From: Dielma sp000508965
Lineage (GTDB): Bacteria; Bacillota_I; Bacilli_A; Erysipelotrichales; Erysipelotrichaceae
NCBI GenBank assembly: GCA_000508965.1
Contig: BAHV02000011.1
Coordinates: 10,358-74,357 of the forward strand
Direction of reading: 5' to 3'
Length of the DNA stretch: 64,000 nt
A program made the position numbers and the translations under genes. How positions within the stretch are numbered: the first letter of the stretch is position 1; every line of letters begins with the position of its first letter. A model generated the notes under the pieces. It was not told the origin of the DNA. It searched no databases and saw only the letters and a list, made by a program, of their open reading frames with translations. Shown here in pieces: positions 58,799 through 64,000 of this stretch.

Positions 58799-58826
58799 TT
58801 GCATTTCAAAACGAATTGGGTATAAT
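58799..58826 (+). promoter_or_regulatory. pot operon promoter
   Basis: TTGCAT (58799-58804), 16-bp spacer, TATAAT (58821-58826). It lies between the direct and inverted copies of the TTTTTGTTTA motif. Confidence 0.8.
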
Positions 58827-58887
58827 AGTATTGTTTGAAAATGAAAAACATTAAGTTTACTATTGCTAAACAAAAAGGAGGGATTTG

Positions 58888-59421
58888 GTGGATATCGGAC
58901 ATAAGCTGAAGCAGCTGCGAATTAAAAATAGTTTAACGCTGGAAGAGCTGGCTTCAAGAAGTGAGCTGACCAAGGGATTTCTGTCACAGGTTGAACGAAA
59001 TCTGACATCGCCTTCCATTGCCACCTTAGAGGATATTTTGGAGGCGCTGGGAACAACTTTGGCTAGTTTCTTTCAAGAGGATAAGGATGAGAAGTGCGTC
59101 TTTACCAAGGACGATTATTTTGTTGATGAGCGTGAGGGCAGCACTGTTCATTGGATCGTGCCTAATGCCCAAAAGAATGAAATGGAGCCCATCCTCCTTG
59201 AACTTGAAGTAAACGGCACCTCACAGATTATCGATCCCCATGATGGGGAAGAGTTTGGTTATGTGCTGAGCGGCCGGATCGTTCTGGTTGACGGTGAAAG
59301 TGAATTTACAGTTAGAAAAGGGGAAACTTTTTATATTAACGGAACCAACAGCCATTATTTAAAAAATGAAAGTCAGGCTGTTGCCAAGGTGCTGTGGATT
59401 ACCACACCGCCTCTGTTTTAG
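58888..59421 (+). CDS. XRE-family regulator with cupin domain (PuuR-like)
   Basis: 177 residues. N-terminal helix-turn-helix (about 6-60, with L-T-L-E-E-L-A-S-R-S-E-L-T-K-G-F-L-S-Q-V-E-R) and C-terminal cupin (about 105-175, with G-E-E-F-G-Y-V-L-S-G and G-E-T-F-Y-I-N). This pairing is known from polyamine and amino-acid regulators such as PuuR, and the gene heads the polyamine uptake operon, so it likely senses a polyamine and controls its own operon. GTG 58888 is preferred to TTG 58885 for spacing from AAGGAGGG. Confidence 0.9.
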   Translation: MDIGHKLKQLRIKNSLTLEELASRSELTKGFLSQVERNLTSPSIATLEDILEALGTTLASFFQEDKDEKCVFTKDDYFVDEREGSTVHWIVPNAQKNEMEPILLELEVNGTSQIIDPHDGEEFGYVLSGRIVLVDGESEFTVRKGETFYINGTNSHYLKNESQAVAKVLWITTPPLF

Positions 59422-59436
59422 TGGAAAGGAGCAGCA

Positions 59437-61014
59437 ATGAAACCACTGATTCAATTTAAAAACATCGTAAAAGAATTCGATGGTCAGCTAGTGCTGAAAG
59501 GGATAAATCTGGATATTTATGAAAATGAGTTTGTTACTCTGCTAGGACCGAGCGGCTGCGGTAAAACAACACTGCTGCGTATTCTCGGCGGATTTTTGGA
59601 ACAGACTGAAGGTCAGGTCATGTTTGATGGTGAAGAAATCAGCAAGCTGCCTGCATATAAAAGGGAAATCAACACCGTATTCCAGAAATACGCTTTATTT
59701 CCACATATGAATGTTTATGACAATGTAGCTTTTGGCTTAAAAATAAAGAAAGAAGCTAAAGACTTAATTGAACAAAAGGTTAACCGTATGCTGAAGCTGG
59801 TGAATCTTGAGGAATATGCGAAACGTTCAGTTACTGAAATGTCCGGCGGTCAGCAGCAGCGTGTTGCGATTGCCCGCGCTTTAGTCAATGAACCTAAGGT
59901 TTTGCTTTTGGATGAACCGCTGGGCGCTTTGGATTTAAAGCTGCGCAAGGAAATGCAGCATGAATTAAAGAAAATCCAGCAAGAAGTAGGGATTACTTTT
60001 ATCTTTGTTACTCATGATCAGGAAGAAGCGCTGACTATGTCAGATAAAATCGTGGTTATGAAAGACGGTGAAATTCAGCAGGTAGGTACACCGGAAGATA
60101 TTTACAACGAACCGATTAATGAATATGTCGCAAACTTCATTGGTGAAAGTAATATTGTAGACGGCGTTATGACGAAAGATTATGAAGTTATGTTTGAAGA
60201 TAAGAAGTTTACCTGTGTGGATTTCGGCTTTAAACCTAATGAAAAAGTCGATGTTGTAATTCGCCCTGAAGATTTAGATATTGTACCTAAAAGCCAAGGC
60301 AAGCTGCGCGGTATCGTAAAATCAGTTTTGTTTAAGGGCGTGCATTATGAAATTATCGTTGAAACTAAATCAGGTACCAGTATTACTGTACAGATGCATG
60401 TATCGGATGATCGTCCGGTAATCAATGAATCAGCCCGTGAAAAAATGAGTGCCAATGTCTTCTATCTGGACGTTGAGGACGTAAAGGAATTGACAGATGC
60501 GGAAATCATTGCCCGTGCTGACGCGCAGGCATGGAGTATGGATGATGAGGAAGAATCAATCTCAATCAGTAAGGTTGAATATGATATTAAACCTGAAAAA
60601 GGAACTTATCCGGTTACTTTCTCAACCTCAAACGGTACTTCGGTTACTGTCAATATGATTGTTAAAGATCAAAACCGCGTAGTATCTAAAGAATACGGTG
60701 AAGAGATCTTCGCTGAAAATTTCTTTAAAAAAGTAGATGAGATTCAGGACAGTGTCGCTTTAGAAACTGATTTAAAAATCTGGGCAAACGCGCAGGCATG
60801 GGATCTTGATGAAGATATTAAAGTAGAAATTACGACCGTTGATTATGATTTTGATCCGGAAACGATCGTGCCGGGAACTTATTATGTGACCTTTAAAACA
60901 AGTGGTTATGAATATAAGGTTGATACGACAGATTATGCGGAAGTTGACAGTGTTGTCGGTCTTAAGTTTGAGCCTGAAGATATTCATATCATGAGTAAGT
61001 CAGGGAGCTATTAA
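59437..61014 (+). CDS. potA: Spermidine/putrescine ABC transporter ATPase PotA with C-terminal insertion
   Basis: 525 residues; usual PotA length is about 350-380. The ATPase domain is complete: Walker A G-P-S-G-C-G-K-T-T (about 39-47), signature M-S-G-G-Q-Q-Q-R, Walker B L-L-L-D-E-P-L-G-A-L-D and an H-loop. TOBE starts at about 240 and its typical last strand V-G-L-K-F-E-P-E-D-I-H-I-M is at about 507-519. Between them, about residues 344-504 are extra and contain two similar units (about 362-410 and 449-498) sharing A-x-A-Q-A-W-x-x-D and G-T-Y-x-V-T-F-x-T-S. The reading frame is clean, so this is an insertion and not a frameshift. Confidence 0.93.
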   Translation: MKPLIQFKNIVKEFDGQLVLKGINLDIYENEFVTLLGPSGCGKTTLLRILGGFLEQTEGQVMFDGEEISKLPAYKREINTVFQKYALFPHMNVYDNVAFGLKIKKEAKDLIEQKVNRMLKLVNLEEYAKRSVTEMSGGQQQRVAIARALVNEPKVLLLDEPLGALDLKLRKEMQHELKKIQQEVGITFIFVTHDQEEALTMSDKIVVMKDGEIQQVGTPEDIYNEPINEYVANFIGESNIVDGVMTKDYEVMFEDKKFTCVDFGFKPNEKVDVVIRPEDLDIVPKSQGKLRGIVKSVLFKGVHYEIIVETKSGTSITVQMHVSDDRPVINESAREKMSANVFYLDVEDVKELTDAEIIARADAQAWSMDDEEESISISKVEYDIKPEKGTYPVTFSTSNGTSVTVNMIVKDQNRVVSKEYGEEIFAENFFKKVDEIQDSVALETDLKIWANAQAWDLDEDIKVEITTVDYDFDPETIVPGTYYVTFKTSGYEYKVDTTDYAEVDSVVGLKFEPEDIHIMSKSGSY

Positions 61015-61017
61015 GCC

Positions 61018-61857
61018 ATGAAGCAGTTTAGAAAGATGACGATTCCATACATTGTATGGATGTCGGTCATGATCGTTATCCCGATGCTGTTTATCTTTAT
61101 GTATGGAATTACCAAGGAAGGGAACAGTGTTGTAACTTTAAATTTTACCTTGGATAATTTTGCTAAATTCTTTGTGGAGCCAATCTATATCGATGTGCTG
61201 ATCCGTTCAATGCGGATTGCCGTGGTTACGACTTTCTTTTGTATCCTGCTTGGCTATCCGGCGGCATATGCGATCTCACGCTGCAATGAAAAAACGCAGA
61301 CTCTTTTGGTACTGCTGATTACCTTGCCGATGTGGATCAATATGCTGGTAAGAACGTATGCGTGGATGGGGATGCTTCAGGATGACGGCTTGTTTAATAC
61401 TTTGCTGGGTCTAATCGGCATCGGCCCAATAAAAATGATTCATACTGAGGCAGCGGTTGTCTTTGTCATGATTTATAACTTTATTCCGTTTATGATTCTG
61501 CAGATTTATACATCACTGACTAAAATGGATAAAAGCTATCTGGAAGCTGCCAGTGATTTAGGGGCAACACCGATTCAGGCATTTAGAAAAATCACCCTGC
61601 CTTTATCTTTGCCGGGTGTGGTCAGCGGCATTACCTTAGTATTTTTACCGGCGGTATCTACCTTTACCATTACGTCATTGATCGGCGGCGGTAAATTCTC
61701 CAATGTCGGAAATATTATTGAAACCTTGTTCTTGAAATCCGGTGATTGGAATGCCGGTTCTGCGCTGTCTTTGATTTTAGCGGTCATCATTATGTTCTTA
61801 ATGTATCTGACTAAGAAAGTAGATAAAGACCCGTCTAATGGAAGGGGGCGTATCTAA
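61018..61857 (+). CDS. potB: Spermidine/putrescine permease PotB
   Basis: 279-residue inner-membrane permease with six helices. The ATPase-contact EAA loop reads E-A-A-S-D-L-G-A-T-P-x-Q-A-F-R-K-I-T-L-P-L-S-L-P-G (about 178-202). Starts 3 bases after potA. Confidence 0.95.
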   Translation: MKQFRKMTIPYIVWMSVMIVIPMLFIFMYGITKEGNSVVTLNFTLDNFAKFFVEPIYIDVLIRSMRIAVVTTFFCILLGYPAAYAISRCNEKTQTLLVLLITLPMWINMLVRTYAWMGMLQDDGLFNTLLGLIGIGPIKMIHTEAAVVFVMIYNFIPFMILQIYTSLTKMDKSYLEAASDLGATPIQAFRKITLPLSLPGVVSGITLVFLPAVSTFTITSLIGGGKFSNVGNIIETLFLKSGDWNAGSALSLILAVIIMFLMYLTKKVDKDPSNGRGRI

Positions 61858-62654
61858 TGAAGAAAAAGAAACAGCCTATTTTCAATATTTATATAGTTTT
61901 AATGCTGATATTCTTTTATCTGCCGATTATTTATACGATTTTCTTTTCATTTAATGAAACTAAATCATTGACCCATTTCAGCGGCTTCTCATTGCGCTGG
62001 TATGAAAAAATGTTTGCTGACCGCACGATGATGGAAGCCATCTGGTATACCTTTATCATCGCGATCATTGCCACCGTTGTATCTACCGTTGTCGGCACGA
62101 TTACCGCGATTGGTTTATCTAAATCAAAAAGGATCGTACAGAATCTTGTCGAACAGATTAACAATCTGCCGATTATGAATCCGGAAATCGTTACCGCAGT
62201 TGGCCTGCTGATGCTTTTTGCATCAATCAAAGGGATTGAAAAAGGCTTTGTCACTTTGCTGCTGGCGCATATTATGTTCTGTATTCCTTATGTAATACTA
62301 AGCGTCACGCCCAAGCTGAGAACCCTTGATCCAAACCTTACGGAAGCGGCGATGGATCTGGGTGCTACGCCATGGCAGGCATTGACGAAGGTCATCGTGC
62401 CGCAGATTATGCCGGGAATCGTTTCAGGTGCGTTAATTGCTTTTACGATGTCATTTGATGACTTTGTTATTTCTTATTTCGTTACCGGCAACGGTGTCAA
62501 CAATATTTCAACACTGGTATGGACAATGTCAAAACGCATCAATCCATCCATTAATGCCTTATCGACAATTATTATCGTTATTATTACCATTGGACTGATT
62601 TTAGCCAATGTTGTACCACTTTTAAAAGATAAAAAGGAGAAAAAGAGAATATGA
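61857..62654 (+). CDS. potC: Spermidine/putrescine permease PotC
   Basis: 265-residue permease, second half of the PotB/PotC heterodimer. EAA loop E-A-A-M-D-L-G-A-T-P-W-Q-A-L near residues 162-175. Its ATG overlaps the potB stop by one base. Confidence 0.95.
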   Translation: MKKKKQPIFNIYIVLMLIFFYLPIIYTIFFSFNETKSLTHFSGFSLRWYEKMFADRTMMEAIWYTFIIAIIATVVSTVVGTITAIGLSKSKRIVQNLVEQINNLPIMNPEIVTAVGLLMLFASIKGIEKGFVTLLLAHIMFCIPYVILSVTPKLRTLDPNLTEAAMDLGATPWQALTKVIVPQIMPGIVSGALIAFTMSFDDFVISYFVTGNGVNNISTLVWTMSKRINPSINALSTIIIVIITIGLILANVVPLLKDKKEKKRI

Positions 62655-63724
62655 AAAAAACACTTGCTGTACTGATAAGCACAATGCTGCTGCTAAGCGG
62701 CTGTTCCTCTTCCAATGGCTCCAGCGATGCTGTTGAAAAATATGGTTCAGATACATTAAAGCTCTATAACTGGGGTGCCTATATGGGTGAAGATTTAATT
62801 CCTGATTTCGAAAGAGAGTTTGGTGTAAAGGTAGTTGTAGAATACTTTAATTCCAATGAAGAAATGTATACTAAGTTACAGGCCGGTGATTCATATGATG
62901 TACTGGTTCCTTCAGATTACATGATTGAACGTTTGGTTAAAGAAAACATGCTTCAGGAACTTGATAAATCAATGATTCCTAATCTTGCGAACCTGGCTGA
63001 AGGTGTTAAAAACCTGCCCTATGATCCAGATAATACGTATTCCGCGCCTTATTTCTGGGGCAGTGTAGGTATCGTATACAATTCAGCCAATGTGCCAAGT
63101 GAAAAAGTAGAAAAAGAGGGTTATGCCATCCTTCAGGATACTGATTACAAGGGCCGCATTTATATGTATGATTCAGAACGCGATTCATTTATGATCGCCC
63201 TTAAAAATCTGGGCTATTCAATGAACAGCTCTGATGATGCTGAAATTCAGGCTGCTTATGATTGGCTGTCACAGATCAACAATACAATGGATCCGGCTTA
63301 TGTTACTGATGAGGTTATTGACAACATGGTTAACGGCATGAAGGATCTTGCGGTTGTTTATTCAGGCGATGCTGCTTATATTCTTTCTGAAAATGAAGAT
63401 ATGCGTTATTTCCAGCCGAATGAGGGAACAAATATCTGGTCTGACGGCATGGTTATTCCAGCGAATGCTAAGAATCCTAAATTAGCTAATGAATTTATCA
63501 ACTATGTGCTGACTTATGATGCATCATACGGCAATTCTGAGGAAGTTGGCTATGCATCAAGCAATCAGGAAGTATTAGATGATATGACAGCGCCAGGCGG
63601 CTTATATGAAGACAATGAAGCCTATTTGCCGCGGGTTGGCTATGCTAAAGATGAAGTCTTTGTTTATAATGCGGAAATGGTCAGCAAACTGGCTGAATTA
63701 TGGCTTAAAGTAAAGGCTCAATAA
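62651..63724 (+). CDS. potD: Spermidine/putrescine-binding lipoprotein PotD
   Basis: 357 residues. Lipobox L-L-S-G-C with Cys at 18 anchors it outside the membrane, and the rest is a type II periplasmic-binding-protein fold. The start L-K-L-Y-N-W-G-A-Y-M and P-S-D-Y-M-I-E-R-L are typical of PotD, and G-D-A-A-Y and E-F-I-N-Y-V-L sit in the second lobe. It delivers the polyamine to PotBC. The ATG overlaps the potC stop by 4 bases. Confidence 0.95.
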   Translation: MKKTLAVLISTMLLLSGCSSSNGSSDAVEKYGSDTLKLYNWGAYMGEDLIPDFEREFGVKVVVEYFNSNEEMYTKLQAGDSYDVLVPSDYMIERLVKENMLQELDKSMIPNLANLAEGVKNLPYDPDNTYSAPYFWGSVGIVYNSANVPSEKVEKEGYAILQDTDYKGRIYMYDSERDSFMIALKNLGYSMNSSDDAEIQAAYDWLSQINNTMDPAYVTDEVIDNMVNGMKDLAVVYSGDAAYILSENEDMRYFQPNEGTNIWSDGMVIPANAKNPKLANEFINYVLTYDASYGNSEEVGYASSNQEVLDDMTAPGGLYEDNEAYLPRVGYAKDEVFVYNAEMVSKLAELWLKVKAQ

Positions 63725-63742
63725 AACCGGATAGATAAAAGG

Positions 63743-63777
63743 GGAGCAGAGACAGAAATGTTTTTGCTCTTTTTTTC
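63743..63777 (+). terminator. Terminator of the pot operon
   Basis: GAGCA (63744-63748) pairs with TGCTC (63765-63769), with a small inner ACA/TGT stem, followed by seven T. Confidence 0.7.
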
Positions 63778-63797
63778 TAAAAAAGTGTGAAAAGCTG

Positions 63798-63826
63798 TTG
63801 CATTTTCTGATTAAATTTAATATAAT
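63798..63826 (+). promoter_or_regulatory. Promoter of the tRNA-Leu/tRNA-Cys unit
   Basis: TTGCAT (63798-63803), 17-bp spacer, TATAAT (63821-63826). Confidence 0.85.
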
Positions 63827-63847
63827 AGACGAGCAATGAAAAGTTTT

Positions 63848-63934
63848 GGGGCCGTGGCGAAATAGGCAGACGCAACGGACTTAAAATCCGTTGGGAGCAA
63901 TCCCGTGGGGGTTCAAGTCCCCCCGGCCCCACCA
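63848..63934 (+). tRNA. tRNA-Leu (anticodon TAA)
   Basis: 87-nt tRNA with long variable arm (class II), acceptor GGGGCCG/CGGCCCC, encoded CCA and anticodon loop CTTAAAA (TAA). Confidence 0.97.
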
Positions 63935-63961
63935 TTCATTGTAAAACAAATAAATAGGTAT

Positions 63962-64000
63962 GGTACCATAGCCAAGTGGTAAGGTCAAATAGACTGCAAC
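63962..64000 (+). tRNA. tRNA-Cys, 5' part (anticodon GCA)
   Basis: The first 39 nt are visible: 5' acceptor strand GGTACCA, the D-arm TAGCCAAGTGGTAAGG and the anticodon loop CTGCAAC giving GCA. The rest is outside the window. Confidence 0.75.

Noticed and set aside
59437..61014. Frameshift or fusion artefact explaining the long potA
   Set aside because: The frame is continuous, and the expected last TOBE strand returns at the end, so an internal insertion explains the length better.

Overview
The window is a chromosomal stretch of a low-to-moderate GC, spore-forming Bacillota. The evidence is a germination/spore protease (gpr), spoIIP, a yqxA-like gene, a Spo0A-type DNA-binding domain, a tyrS T-box, CcpA, DnaB/DnaI helicase loading and a strongly one-sided (plus strand) gene layout. 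Gene order and small-gene content fit the Erysipelotrichia best; this taxonomic guess is an inference and not proved by a marker search. I see no prophage, insertion sequence, integrase or CRISPR array. It reads as core genome with a scattering of lineage-specific genes.

Layout. 1-3.4 kb: the 3' end of guaA, a DUF2200 gene, a GNAT acetyltransferase, a DarA-like cyclic-di-AMP receptor, a Val-Thr-Gly tRNA cluster and a GyrI-like protein. 3.5-18.1 kb: the block comEA-comEC-holA, rpsT, gpr-spoIIP-yqxA, lepA, hemW known from Bacillus, here interrupted by sdaA, fmt, an ECF S component, a LytTR regulator pair, a protein with a Fic-type winged helix and a divergent Spo0A-like protein. 18.2-20.7 kb: rpsO-pnp. 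20.8-34.1 kb: pepV, trmB, the ytpP-ytpR-(sftA position)-murC-ytxG-ytxH-ccpA-tyrS block, then murF-ddl-alr for the D-Ala-D-Ala arm of peptidoglycan synthesis. 34.4-43.9 kb: polA-mutM-coaE-dnaB-dnaI, pfkA-pyk and nagB. 43.9-54.6 kb: accessory genes, including two Cof-type HAD phosphatases, an HD hydrolase, a lipoprotein, ybaK, a Ca2+/cation antiporter under a yybP-ykoY-type leader, an AlkC-like DNA glycosylase, a glycoside hydrolase-like gene and trxA. 54.7-58.7 kb: a three-gene MacB-like ABC system with a large membrane-anchored surface protein. 58.9-63.7 kb: a polyamine uptake operon (XRE/cupin regulator, potA-potB-potC-potD). The window ends in tRNA-Leu and a cut tRNA-Cys.

How the parts work together. 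Replication and repair (holA, polA, mutM, coaE/dnaB/dnaI), translation (rpsT, rpsO, lepA, fmt, tyrS, trmB, tRNAs), glycolysis with catabolite control (pfkA, pyk, nagB, ccpA) and cell-wall precursor synthesis (murC, murF, ddl, alr, with nagB at the amino-sugar branch) dominate. RNA-level control is common: a T-box before tyrS, a likely Mn2+ riboswitch before the antiporter, and an rpsO leader whose hairpin loop is complementary to its own Shine-Dalgarno sequence.

Items most worth a second look are the Spo0A-like protein that keeps the DNA-binding helix-turn-helix but lacks the segment equivalent to the sigma-A activation region; a motor-less protein in the sftA position with two repeated S-P-M-(F/Y)-G motifs; PotA with about 160 extra residues, including two repeats, placed inside its TOBE region; three copies of a 10-bp motif around the pot operon promoter; and an unassigned structured RNA before murF next to a 29-residue membrane peptide gene.
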